Assembly (NCBI RefSeq): GCF_023278565.1
Contig: NC_064681.1
Coordinates: 62,001 to 126,000 of the forward strand
Reading direction: 5' to 3'
DNA length: 64,000 nucleotides
Source of the DNA: Colletotrichum lupini
Lineage: Eukaryota > Ascomycota > Sordariomycetes > Glomerellales > Glomerellaceae
The notes beneath the pieces are model-generated. The model had not been told where the DNA came from and ran no database searches. It worked only from the letters and a program-made list of their open reading frames with translations. Within the stretch, counting starts at the first letter, position 1, and every line of letters begins with the position of its first letter. This document shows, one piece after another, positions 44,713-55,906 of this stretch. A program made the position numbers and the translations under genes.

Positions 44713-47130
44713 ATGACGACAGACTTCAAGCTATCCGCCCAGCTGTCTGGCCACGACTCGGACGTAAGCAAACGAACCTTCAACGCTCTATTCATCAGCT
44801 AATGCAAATGCAATCCACAGGTCAAGGCAGTCAGCTTTCCTTCTCCTCAAACCCTACTCACTGCTTCTCGAGATGGGAGTGTACGAGTCTGGCGTCAAAC
44901 GTCTGGCCCCCCTCCGACTTTCGAACCCGCAATCTCAAGTCAAACATCCGAATTCGTCAACGCTGTCACATACTTTCAACCCTCCGAATCATACCCGGAG
45001 GGACTGATTGCCTCCGGTGGTAAGGATACAATCGTCGAGGTCAAACAACCCCAAGCTGCCCCGAGTGACAACGCCGAGAGACTTTTGATAGGTCACTCCC
45101 AAAACGTGTGCACTCTGGACGTGTCACCTCAGGGATCCTATCTTGTATCGGGCGGATGGGATGCTCAGGCCATCGTCTGGAATATCAACACCTGGGAACC
45201 TGAGATTCGTCTCAGCGGTCATGATAAGAGTGTGTGGGCTGTCCTTGCTCTTGACGAGGACACGGTAGTCACGGGATGCGCCGATACTAGCATCCGCATT
45301 TACAAGCTTTCCTCCGCCATTGCCGGGGACGCCGAACCACAGTCAACTATCCACACACCTGAAGTCATTCGTGCTCTTGCAAAGGTTCCCAAGGGCCATT
45401 CGAGCGGAGCTGATGTTGCAAGTGCCAGCAACGATGGCATCATCAGGCTTTGGAAGCTGAATGGTCAGCAAGTTGGGGAGCTAATCGGCCACGAGAACTT
45501 CATCTACGCTTTGACAAGTCTTCCTTCGGGTGAGTTAGTCAGCTCCGGAGAGGATCGCACTGTAAGAATATGGAAGGGGAACGAGTGCGTTCAGACGATC
45601 ACACATCCCGCCATCTCGGTATGGGCTGTTGCTGCGAACCCGGAGTCTGGCGACATCATTACAGGAGCCAGTGATGGTGTTGCGCGTGTCTTCACGCGCA
45701 ACTCTGAGCGGGCAGCCAGTGCCGATACCATCTCCGCGTTCGAGGAGTCGGTGAAGGCTTCAGCAATTCCTCAGCAACAATTACCAGACATCAACAAGGA
45801 GAAGCTACCTGGTCCCGAGTTCCTTCAGTCTAGGTCAGGTACTAAGGAGGGCCAGGTGCAGATGATCAACGAGGGCAATGGACTAATCACTGCCCACCAA
45901 TGGTCCCAAAGTAAGTTTGATCTTAAAGCACTCTCTCCCATACACGGCTAACGGCGCAAAGGTCAACAACAATGGATCAACATTGGCACCGTAGTTGACT
46001 CCGCTGGAAGCAGCGGGAAGAAGACAGAACACAATGGCAAGTCTTATGACTACGTTTTCGATGTTGATATTGAGGACGGAAAGCCACCCTTGAAGCTGCC
46101 TTACAACCTATCCCAAAATCCTTACGACGCCGCGACAAAGTTTCTCAATGACAACGAGCTGCCTCTGAGCTACCTGGACAACGTGGCCGGCTTCATCACC
46201 CAGAACACCAAAGGTGCCACTCTAGGCCAGTCAGCATCCTCAGGTGGTGCTGATCCTTACGGCACCGAGTCGAGATATCGCCCAGGCGAGTCTGAAACTT
46301 CAGCTCCCAAGCTCCTACCGCACACCGAGTATCTCTTCATCACGGCCGGCAAATACGATGCCATGATTAATAAAATTCTCACAATCAACGCGAACATGAT
46401 TTCGTCTGGTCGCAAGGACTCTGCCCTGAACCCCAACGAGCAAAGCATACTCAAGGCTGTCAAGGAGGCCATTGGATCTTCGACGGCGGTTAACCAACAA
46501 GGCATCGATCTTGCGGTCAAGATTGTGACACACTGGCCTTATGCCGAGCGACTCGCTGGCCTGGATCTGTTAAGATGTGTTGCTCCGGCACCTCTCGCTG
46601 CTAAACTCTCACTTCCCGGTGCTTCTTTCCTCCAGATCGCTGCGACCAGCGCTTTAGAGGCGACAGACGGTGCCGCGCCCAATGAGAATTCTGCAATGAT
46701 GGCACTCAGGGCATTTGCCAACATCTTCAGCTCCCCTGAGGGTCGAGCGCTAGCCACGAAGGAGGCTCCTCTTGCAGCGAGCGTTCTAGAGCGTGTGTTG
46801 GGTATCTCCGGTGGTGCTGCGATTGGGCCTTCTAATCGCAACGTCCTACTTGCTGCGACCACTACTCTAATTAACTATGCCGTGCTCGCCTCGAAGGAGG
46901 AGTCCAAGCAAGAGTCGAAACGTTTCATTCAGGCCCTTGGCAAGATACTCTCTACGCAATCCGACTCGGAGGTTATCTACAGAGCACTTGTCGCTTTGGG
47001 AACGTTTGCTGCTACCAACAAACCTGAGGTGAAGAGTCTGGGAGGCGAGGGTTGGATCAAGGGGGCTATCGACCGCGTGTCGGAGCCGCGGGTGAAGCAT
47101 GTGGGACAAGAAGCTCTCCAACAGCTGTGA
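44713..47130 (+). CDS. doa1: Doa1/Ufd3 (PLAA family), Cdc48 ubiquitin adaptor
   Basis: Exons 44713-44763, 44821-45910 and 45962-47130 (introns 57 and 51 bp, frames match), giving 769 residues. The N-terminal propeller (about 1-310) has clear WD repeats: LSGHDSDVKAV, LIGHSQNVCTLDVSPQG, LSGHDKSVWAV, LIGHENFIYALTSLPSGELVSSGEDRTVRIW (in pieces) and ITHPAISVWAV. A PFU ubiquitin-binding domain follows at about 345-460, with YDYVFDVDIEDGKPPLKLPYN and NPYDAATKFL. A C-terminal PUL armadillo domain runs from about 495 to the end (LLPHTEYLFITAGKYDAM). Family members bind ubiquitin through WD40/PFU and Cdc48/p97 through PUL, and act in ubiquitin homeostasis and degradation. Length and domain order are complete. 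Confidence 0.94.
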
Positions 47131-47854
47131 ACGGTGCATGGTGTGATAGGATTGATGTGGGATAATGAAGCTTGCTTTATGGAGTTTCCGGAAACATGAC
47201 TTGGGTGACGGCTATGTGATGGCCGTAAGGGTGCGCGCCTGCTGACGCTCCGGCGAAACGGGAGGGAGGGGGGGAGACGCCAGGGGGGTTTGCGGTTATC
47301 ATACAAAGTCAAGTAGCTGGCCATCTTGGACCGCTACCTATAGAGCAATGCATGCACCGGTAGATTACTGTTCATGGCGTTCTCCAGTGTGGCTAATTGA
47401 GCGTCTGGTACAGCTAAGCGTTCGATGTGAGGATGACGAATAAACCCGGCGTTATCGTTTGGCCATCATTATCGGACAGAGCTGCAAAGGGGATCCAACG
47501 AAGACGTGCTAGTCAACATCCCGATATTCCTCTGTCACATCTTATAGTACCAGTCTGCGTAATATTTCTGAACGTGTTTGTAATTGTGACCGCGGTAAGC
47601 GAGCATTGTTGATGGGGTGTACTTCAGAAAAGAATGAGTACTTCGTTTCAAAGAGGAAAAGACAGGGGGAAAAAAAAACACCTGCGGGCCGCAGCCATTT
47701 GAAGCTATCCCTCCATATAAAAATAAAATAAACATAAAAACGCCGTCTTTAATGCCTCCCAAGAATGTACAATAGTTCCCAAGGTATAATCCATCCATTG
47801 CGTCCATCCGACTCTCAGAGCAACTCATGCATAAAATTGGGCCGTGCTGCTCAG
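47131..47854. other. Intergenic region between convergent Doa1 and BIM1-like genes
   Basis: 724 bp, no gene seen; it holds the two 3' UTRs. Confidence 0.4.
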
Positions 47855-48766
47855 TCACGGCAGGATCCAGAGCGCACCGAGCACAAGCGGGAGCAAACCA
47901 GCGACGGAGAAGCTCGTTGTCGTCCTTGCGCCAGCGGATGTTCCTTGCACATACCCCGCGCCAGACTCTTTTGTCGTGATAGTGTAGACGTCGCCGAAGC
48001 CGATGTCGGTGGAGTTGAAGCAGTTTGTCTCGTTGACTTTTCCGATTTTCGGGTCGCCTGGCTCAGCGAATTCAATATCGACGCACTGTTGTTGCGGTAT
48101 TAGCACCTTTCTACCTACCTCTCTCTCTGTGTCTCTTTCTGGCCGAGGTAGAGGGGCAGGGAAGACTTACTGAGAACAGAGCGGCGCCGTGAACAGCAAG
48201 CTCGACAATTTGGATCGTGGCGTGATCTCCGGCCTTGACGGTGGTGTTTGCCGGGAGGGGCACTTGCGGGAGGCAGACGGTGCCCGGGTAAGGGTTTTTG
48301 CTGGGACCAAGGATTTGGAAGACGGGGACCATGGGGAAAGACATGTTGATGGGACCGCCGTCGGGCCCGTCGCTGCCGAAGCCCATGTTGGCATACATCA
48401 TTGCCTGGGCGTGGCCCTGGAACCAGCCTGGTTGGAAGGCGAGAGCACCACCCGTCGTGGGCCAGTAGGTGCGGTTTTGGGTGACGTGCATGCCGCCGCC
48501 TTTGGGGATTGATTAGTGAGGCTGAGTCTTTGACTTATAGAGTGTATGAGGGTTGAAGTTTGGCCGGGGAGAGGAGCCATGGCGATAGCGAAGGTAAGTG
48601 ATTGACGGCCGAGGAGTGAGAACTTACATGGGTAGTTCCATTGCATGCCGTAGGGGAATGTGTCATTGGTAATGAGGTTATTACCGCGCCAGCCCGGGTA
48701 TGAGATGACGATGTGGGCTGACGCTGTCGCGGCGAGGACGAGTGCTGATAGTATTGAAAAGAGCAT
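47855..48766 (-). CDS. GPI-anchored BIM1-like / X325 copper-binding protein
   Basis: Exons 48766-48628, 48499-48171 and 48085-47855 (introns 128 and 85 bp, GTAAGT donors, frames match), giving 232 residues. A signal peptide of 17 residues ends at ASA, so the mature chain begins with His18 (HIVISYPGW), the copper-ligating N-terminal His of LPMO-like X325 proteins. Further family features are RGNNL, PYGMQWNYPCGGG, WPTTGG, a His-containing GWFQGHAQAMMYANMG segment and CLPQVPLP. The C-terminus has a small-residue/Thr-Ser stretch followed by a hydrophobic tail (VAGLLPLVLGALWILP), as expected for GPI anchoring. BIM1-type proteins help fungi acquire copper and are not polysaccharide oxygenases despite the similar fold. 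Copper handling at the plasma membrane is inferred from the family. Confidence 0.87.
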
Positions 48767-50968
48767 CTTGGCGATTTGTGTATGGAAGGTGGCCGTCCAA
48801 AGTCCACGATTGTCTTATTCCAATGGCGAACACTCCCTTTTCTGCACTTGGAATCCGGATCGACGAATATACACTTTCTTCTTTCACAAGCTTTTCGTCT
48901 GACTGTCTGTCTGTCGGAACGGCTTGCAAGCTCGCCTGGAGATTTTTGAGGTGGTTGGTTGTTCGGATGGTTCGTTTGAGCTTTTGAGGCAAACCTCGCT
49001 TGAGATAACGAAAGATTCTCGAAAACAAGTCCAACTAGAGGGGAGTCCACAGCTTTGTTCAAGAACAAGGGTTCTGTGAGATCAAAGAATATTCTGGTGG
49101 TGGCACTAGGTGAGTCGAGTTGGAAAGAACAGAAGGGAGAAGGCGCAAATGAGAGACGACAGGCTGAATGATATTTGGGCGGGGGCGGGAGCCTGCATGG
49201 TAAGGTTACTATCTACTCCGTACTTCAAGGTCAGGAAGATGGCCCGGCCGACCGTTCCAGCCGCCGAGCCATGGATGTTCATTTCTGCCGTACCATTGGA
49301 TTCGCACCTTGCAGCCATCCAATCGAGTCGGGTCGACCTGGCGTGCGCGTGGAGGTGTGAATGCGAATGGGGACACTCAGTCACACCAGGAAAGGGACAA
49401 GAGGACTGGCAGACAGACTGCAGTAGCCAGTAGTATAGGTATGCCTTCATCTGCAAGACGATGGGCAATGGCTGCCGTTCCCCTGCCGGGCTAGCGACGC
49501 AACCAATGGCAGACAGAAGCGCCCATGAAAGTGAGAGTCGCTGCGGGAGTGGCAGGGGATTATTCAATCGAAGGTGTTTGGGGGCGCACGAGGCCAATGA
49601 GACCTCGTATCACTTCGGTGGCAGAGGGGATCTCGACGATGAGTGGTGAGAGGGGGAGGCGACGAACAGGGATGCTGCGAAGTGTAAGCGCCGGCTTTAG
49701 ACTACATTAGCTGCAAGATGCAACCTGGCACCGCTGTCACAGCAAATCCCCGTCCTCGGCTTGTGGCTGTTTGTTGGAGCTCTCCACGCTCATGTCTCGT
49801 CGAGGCACAAATCAATAAGACGGTGATCCAACGATATACGGCGTACTATCTGGTTTACTGGAATTGAACAGGACTGACTAGGGTGTTGATGGTTGTTGGT
49901 GTTGGATTCGTGCAACACCTCGCGGTGATGATTCGATCCCGTCGCGCAACATCCGAGTTGAAAGGACCGTAATGGCATGGACGCGTCGGCTCTGTCAACC
50001 CTAACGAGCGCTTGCTCGCCCTCGCTCGCTTTTCTCTTGTACTCTATGCCATGTGGTCAGTAAAAAAGAAAACAAAAAAGTAGAAGTTCAGACACAGAGT
50101 ATTCCCGTCGTAGGGGACCTCCTGACCGCCATCGATGGAAGCCGAAGGGCGGTAAGCTGACGGCGTGGGTTGCGTCTATTCCGAGATGTCTGGGCCGCCT
50201 TGTGAGGTGATGCTGATCAAGAAAGCCAGCCTAAAAGAAGAAAGATTGACATGGTTTGGGGGTGGCCGAAGGAGTACCTGGGTGGGTAAGAGGGCCCGGG
50301 CAGGGTCTGACCTCAGAGGCCAGCGACATGTTGTGGAGAGAGGGGTTTGCAGCTTGCTGCAGCTTCCTGGCTAGACACGGAGCACATGTAAGTGCTGTAC
50401 CTTAAGGAAAGGTATCTACTTTGCCATACCTGCCTTACTGTGTAGGTAGGTAGGTAGGTAGGTAGGTAGGTGCGAGTGGCCTCAAAGACCGACGGAATGA
50501 GAAACTTGAATTGATTTGTTTTAGCGTGTACATTTGAGTCTTTGGGTACCTTAGGTGTCTCGGTGAACTCTTTCCACTCAGAATTTGGGGGGAAACATGG
50601 ACGTTGATGGATACCTTACGTCGATGCTTCTATTCTTGGCCTTCCCTCCCAACCTTTCATCCTTCCTCCTTGGTCCTTCTTGGAATCCTGCCGGGGAGGA
50701 CCAACGCCACTGTCAGATTTTAGCTGGAGCCGTGCAACCGCAACCTTCTGTGCACCTTCCAGGTCTCCCTATTCTCCTACGTTCCTTGCCTTACGTAAGA
50801 TGGCTGCGAAGCTACGTAGTCTTCACCGCCTGCCAACTGGCATTCATGGGTCCTACCCTATCAGTAGGCGGTAGCCGAATTCTGCCGGACAAAAAAGTTC
50901 ATCCCACCAGCGCAGCATCTTGCTTCCAAGGCATAATCAATAACCCCGCGCCGTTGGACACGCCCATC
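48767..50968. promoter_or_regulatory. Divergent intergenic region, BIM1-like to SRR1-domain gene
   Basis: 2.2 kb with no gene seen. Open frames on both strands at 49100-49710 overlap and have no motif. A (TAGG)7 microsatellite lies at 50443-50470. The frame of the SRR1 gene is open upstream of 50969 to about 50585, but that part looks like leader sequence. Confidence 0.4.
50443..50470. repeat. (TAGG)7 microsatellite
   Basis: 28 bp of perfect TAGG repeats, about 500 bp upstream of the SRR1-domain start codon. It resembles the dispersed CCTAGGTA-type motifs of other intergenic regions here. Confidence 0.95.
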
Positions 50969-51732
50969 ATGGCCACGGCCGAGCGACCCAAGGCCGAGGA
51001 ACCCAAAGATGACGAATGGATTCACGTTAAATCCAAGTCCCGGCTCCGGCGAAGCGCCCCCAAGCTACCTGTCAAGGGTCCTGGCGCAATCTCCAAGCCT
51101 ACTGAACCCCGCAGCCACAAGTCAGTCATCGACATAACGGCCGAGTACGACTCCTTCAAGTCCAAGTGGCGCAAAACAAACTGCTGCCTTAGTTTGAAGA
51201 AGCTGGTGAGGGACTATTACGAAGGCCATCGGAGAGTTCGCAAGGCGGTGTGTCTCGGTGTGGGCACGTTTGATCCTGAGGACGGAGGCTGGGACGCAAA
51301 GAGGAGGAGTTATATCCAGCTCGACGCCTTTTTGACCGTCGTCGAGGTTTTGTGTATGCCTACGCTTAGCCGTCGCAGTCCGGTATACCAAACTGCACTG
51401 CAAGCTCTCAGCTAACCGGATACCCAGCCGAATTGTGTAAAGAGTCGATCTCGTGCTCCTTCCAGGAACCTCGCTTCACTCCCAATGACAGAGCATTTCT
51501 TACCAGTCTTGGTCATGAAGTTGTCGAGTCCCCTGCTGCATTCGAAGCCGTGGATGAAGAGACGCTGGTATTTGCGGTACACATGTACCGGCCAATATAT
51601 GAGGCGACGCTCGAGAAGGCCATGCCTGCCATGTTTGTCGGGACAGGATGGGACATTTGGGATGAGTGCGTAAAGGTGCTACTCCATGGCCGCCCAACGT
51701 TTATTGACACTTTGCTAGATTTGCCACGATGA
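50969..51732 (+). CDS. SRR1-domain protein
   Basis: Exons 50969-51353 and 51428-51732 (74-bp intron GTATGC...CAG, frame matches), giving 229 residues. The start at 50969 (MATAERPKAEEP) is chosen because the upstream open frame is of leader-like composition. The N-terminal ~55 residues are charged and end in a basic stretch (SKSRLRRSAPK). The SRR1-like domain follows: KAVCLGVGTFDPEDGG, RSYIQLDAFL, then after the intron CSFQEPRFTPNDRAFLTSLGHEVVESPAAFEAVDEETLVFAVHMY (in pieces) and ALEKAMP-like LEKAMPAMFVGTGWDIWDE. SRR1 proteins are linked to heme-regulated and clock functions in yeast and plants. The biochemical activity is unknown. Another GT...AG pair lies just after the stop (51740-51798) and could be a 3'-UTR intron. 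Confidence 0.82.
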
Positions 51733-52279
51733 AGGATGGTGAGTTCAAGTGCATGAGTGACATGCATGCATCGCATAAGCACTTCCGCTTCCCACAGGAT
51801 GGTACATACACAACATTCTCAAGCACGTGTGTGTACTGGCGGCCAAAAACCGAGACTGTCGTTCAACACGAGACTTCGGCCGGCGAGAAAGATGCATCGC
51901 CACCTCAAGGAGGTGTCACAACTGTCGTTCCTGGGACAAGTACCCAGATAGAGGAAAATTCACCAATTCCTCCAAACAGAGAGTAGGGCTTGGAGCATTG
52001 GACACTGACGCTGTCGATAAAGGAGTGAGACGTCAAGTCATAAATTCCTCAAAGAAATCAGCATTACCACCACGGGGCCTTTATGTCACTGTACTCATAA
52101 GCTTGCTGTGATTGCATTGGACATATATTGGCTCTCCTACTAAGCGCACCGCTCGAGTAGTCAGTGGTGTTTTGCAATGAGAACGATGCATGCGTCGAAA
52201 ACATCCGATTAGCCCCAGAAACATGTATTCCCTAGCATCTATGGCCAAATCATCCTTTGCAACATATCGGATGACTTTG
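51733..52279. other. Region downstream of the SRR1 gene
   Basis: 547 bp with small overlapping open frames only; probably 3' UTR and spacer. Confidence 0.35.
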
Positions 52280-53000
52280 GTTTGACGCCAGGCGCAAATG
52301 CCCTCTCTCTCCCACCAAGATCAAGACTAAACAGCAAGCCCTCATACTTGGAACTCGTCCATCACAGCTCTCCTTCTCTTGGTCGGTCATCACAAATTTC
52401 ACCTCCTTGGCACCAAAGAACTGCTCAAAGTCAACACGGAAGATCGTCACGTTCAAAGATGCGCCTTTGCTCTCACAGGAACGTCACGCGCCAGATAGTT
52501 TGGGTCAAGGCTCATTACCGTGATCTTGACCGTGCCCATCACTTCACTCTCCATAAGTACCCTGGCATAAGCGGCGACGACACCAACATATCTCTCGACG
52601 CAACGACAGGGTGAAGCCCTAGCAGAAAGCACGTCAACAGTCTCGCTTTGGCCGCATTATCATCGCTACCCGATGGTTCATTGCGGCTGCTGTTGACATG
52701 CTCTTGCACAATCCTCCCGACCTACACGACCGACTCAACAGGCTTCTCAACATGACAACACAAAGCACCGGCGTCTGGAAGCCGTATAATCCGTTGGCAT
52801 TTCTTCTAAAAAAATACGTGATCCTTCATGGCCCCCCTGATTGCTCAGGCGTGACACTCGAAAGCCGAGCACTTGAACTAGTTAGGACCGAGACTGCTCC
52901 GCCGCGTAACGTTCACAAACACCCGCTTATCAGCCCAGTCTGCAGGCATATCGACGTAGACAGATAAAGGAATGCTCCGAACTGTCCGTTCAATCCAGCG
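52280..53000 (-). pseudogene. Coding-like remnants, family not recognised
   Basis: On the minus strand, short pieces read like real protein but are separated by stops and frame changes: RTVRSIPLSVYVDMPADWA and DKRVFVNVTR near 52880-53000, GTVKITVMSLDPNYLARDVP near 52470-52550, and RVDFEQFFGAKEVKFVMTDQ near 52370-52440. They may belong to one decayed gene or to two. I do not recognise the family. They lie directly downstream of the GH92-like remnant on the same strand. This is a weak call based on residue patterns only. Confidence 0.35.
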
Positions 53001-53410
53001 CTAGGGTCAGCAAAGAGCCTTTAGGAAAGGTATACCGTCCTGGGGACGTTGCCTGCGTAGAAGCTAGCTCAATTCGTACGCTGTTGACGGGCGGCGTGCT
53101 AAAGGAGCCAAGGAACTCGTGTCACTGGTGCCGTCACCGACCTGTCGCAAGGATCGCGGCTCCTCGAGCATGGGGCATTCCGCAATGATATTGCACACGA
53201 CGGGAATGATGCTGAAGTTCCTGTAGCTGCCGGCTGAACTCCCGTTTCTGGAGTATTGGAACAGAATACGCCCGCGTCAATCCAGCTGAGTCGGACATGT
53301 AGCCGGCCGGGGAGTAGCCAGCGAGTTGGATGGCAAATTTAGCCATGCCAAAGGGGACTGACGCTCCGGCGAAGACATCAATAGTGTCGCCGTTTGGCCC
53401 GTGCCTGAGA
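53001..53410 (-). pseudogene. Decayed GH92-like alpha-mannosidase N-terminal fragment
   Basis: Reading right to left on the minus strand, one frame gives GPNGDTIDVFAGASVPFGM followed by AKFAIQLAGYSPAGYMSDSA. The frame then shifts to give GSYRNFSIIPVVCN, and a further frame gives RIELASTQATSPGRYTFP. In GH92 enzymes the order is VFAGASLPFGMAK, then a TGFS/HDSGTGG loop, YGNFxIxP, and a RYTFP strand. All but the HDSGTGG loop can be matched, spread over at least two frameshifts and followed by stops. The rest of a GH92 catalytic domain (about 700 residues) is missing. I read it as a broken gene. Introns might explain one shift, but not the missing domain. Confidence 0.5.
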
Positions 53411-54763
53411 AGATGTTAAAGTGCTGCCCTAGAGGGCCGAGGATTCCAGAACACGATGTCAATACTGCACACCACCCATTTTCCATCATTTGATTTAGCA
53501 CTCGATAGTTATTATCGACTCTAAGACCGGCTCCAGGGCGGAAACATCGGATGCTCATGACAAAATTTTCCCAAGCAAGTGCCGACATTGCTTTGGATGA
53601 TCAGGCGTGCAATGTCATCTAAAATAGACTTCTGCGGACATGCTGTGTAACACCCGCTAGCCAACCTATACCTTGGCCGTTCAGCTTCAAGTTTCCGGGA
53701 CTTCCTTCATGTTACCTTCCTCTTGACGCTCACTCTGTCATCCTGACATATTATTCACCTAGTCTCGATAGAACCCTTTCGTTTGTGCTCGTACCTCGCA
53801 ATTCCATTGCATAGATTACCAAGATAAGGATGCCTCTGACGGCTCGACTTTCCAGACCTTTCCAACAAGGTTCTCTGGGGTCCCGTGTCCGGAATGATAA
53901 GGTTTGTGTCCAATAACAGTTACATATACTTCAGACCAACGTTGCAAGAGGAACTTGACTTTTATCACATGAAATGAAAGGGAAAGCCCTAGGTTTAGGT
54001 CGATCAACTATTACTTGCTTGAGCTATTATGATTATGCAAAGGAAAGACCAGGTCAAGACGGTAACAAAGCAGCTCAATGAGATATACACAAAAGCGATA
54101 CCTCTACCTAGGAATTCGAGTTAACTGGATCAATTATTTTCCAAGCTCGCTGTTGATGAAATTTGAGGAGACTTGCTCCAAGTCATCCATATTTTTCATG
54201 TCGTTGGGCCAAGCGGGGCCGTCCTGAAAGCGGCCCGATCCTGAGCTCCCAATGCCCATGGAAAGCTTCACCCGGCCTGGACATCCGCTCGGCTGCAAAG
54301 CGCAAGTTTGCTGACGGACATGGCCGAAGTTGGCCGTGCGGAGCTTCAAGAAACCCCCCGAATCATGGGATGGATGCCACCCCGGAGCACAACCCACTTG
54401 GCCGTAGAATGGACACCTCTGAGTTCTGGGCCCTCCGTTGTGGTTCTGGCTTCTTGTCCTTAGCTTATGCGGGGTTCGTAGCTTACCAGATGATTGCCGG
54501 GGATCCCAGCCAACATGATCCTGAGACCAGCTGCGGGGGGGGGGATGGGTATTCCTTTCTTCGGTCGTTTGTCGGACAATAGCCTTACTCCTACTGTGTA
54601 CGCCAACCTCGCAAACCCCTCTCGTCAACGTTCGTCTTAATTTAACGACTAATCTTCACCCATCCAGCTCACTATCATCCTCGGTCAGACGTTCGCTTTG
54701 TCGAGAGCTTCTCGCATGGCACCAAACCTCTCGAATAGCCGTCTCAAATGAGGACATCGCCCC
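53411..54763. promoter_or_regulatory. Gene-free region upstream of the bHLH gene
   Basis: 1.35 kb. Minus-strand frames at 53277-53588 and 54134-54628 show no motif beyond the GH92-like remnant. A 10-G run lies at 54535-54544. The final part is the promoter and leader of the bHLH gene. Confidence 0.4.
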
Positions 54764-55815
54764 ATGAATACGACCGCGCTCCAATCCGTCTCTCAAGGCA
54801 TAACAGCGACTGTGCCGCTGCCGGAGAGTGCGCCGGGCAAAAAGTCCACCAAAAAACGCGTCAGGAACTTTTCCGCCGATGACCGCGCCGCCCATCGCAT
54901 CTTTGAAAGGGGTCGCCGCGAAGCCTTCAAGGAACGCTTGACCGTGAGCATTGACGGGAGAGACAGGAGCAGCTGTTAACTTTGTAACCAGACTAATCAT
55001 CCATTCCACAGGAACTCGCCGGCCAGCTGCCAGTCCTTGCAGACACTGATCCCGAGCGGCTATCGAAGCATGTCGTCGTCAATGAGAGCATTGCCCGCCA
55101 CAAGCTCTTGGAAAACCGATGCGTCGACGCTCTTCGCGATATTGAGTCCTTGCTACGAGAACGCGATGAGCTGTTGGCAGAGATCAATGTCTGGAGAGGC
55201 AACGCCGGCGCGAGTTCCCGGCTGCCGAAAAGCATTTCTAATATTGCGGGTCTTATGAAAACCGAGGATGAAATGCTTAGTCGCGAAGCAAAAGGCCATC
55301 ACATACGCGAGGGAAATGGTTCCAGCGAAGACAAGGGGTCTCGTGGTGGTCAAGCTCAGGCTGCGATGGCAATTGAAACCCACCCGAGCGAAGCATCTCA
55401 TCTCTCGCAGCTTCTAAAGGTGGATCAGACACACGATATTAACCCAGTCCCAAACCTTGACGAGTTATTGCGCGACACATCTTGGCCTCAGACTACCCAA
55501 ACTCATCTCCCAGTGTTCCCCCCCGAACCTCCCCTTGCGAGCCCAGACGACATCCCAATCATACCACCTACCATCACACGGGATTCTCTGCCAGTTGCGA
55601 CATCAGAAGCAGCCGACTATCGAATGTTCGTCGACGTAAACCCAACACAGCAGGCGCTGCTTCTCAACATGGACACGATTCAGTTTCCTGCCCCGGACGA
55701 GAACTCCATCGAGCTACCGAATGTTCTGCTCAGGCCTCACTATCTTTCTCGAACCAGCTTAGATGAAGAACCATTACTTGAGCACTCTCAGCAATGGGTC
55801 TCTTGGCATGGATAG
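54764..55815 (+). CDS. bHLH transcription factor
   Basis: Exons 54764-54943 and 55012-55815 (68-bp intron GTGAGC...CAG, phase 0), giving 327 residues. The bHLH domain lies at about 33-100. The basic region RAAHRIFERGRREAF carries the His44-Glu48-Arg52 triplet that reads CAC-GTG-type E-boxes, followed by helix 1 (FKERLTELAGQLP), a loop (DTDPERLSKHVVV) and helix 2 (ESIARHKLLENRC). The intron splits helix 1. A short coiled-coil-like extension (IESLLRERDELLAEI) follows. The rest is Pro/Ser-rich and acidic, as in activation regions. The nuclear role as a DNA-binding dimer is well supported and the targets are unknown. It converges with the transaldolase-family gene (91 bp apart), and the sugar transporter lies beyond that. 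Confidence 0.9.
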
Positions 55816-55906
55816 TCTATTTCAATGTCCCGGATTCTCATGTACTCTAACGAACGCCACTTCACGACTCATTCGTACCCAGGACATACCGACGATACCG
55901 TTCGTC

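Noticed and set aside
50585..50968. 128-residue N-terminal extension of the SRR1-domain protein
   Set aside because: It starts at TTG, has leader-like composition and adds nothing matching the family.
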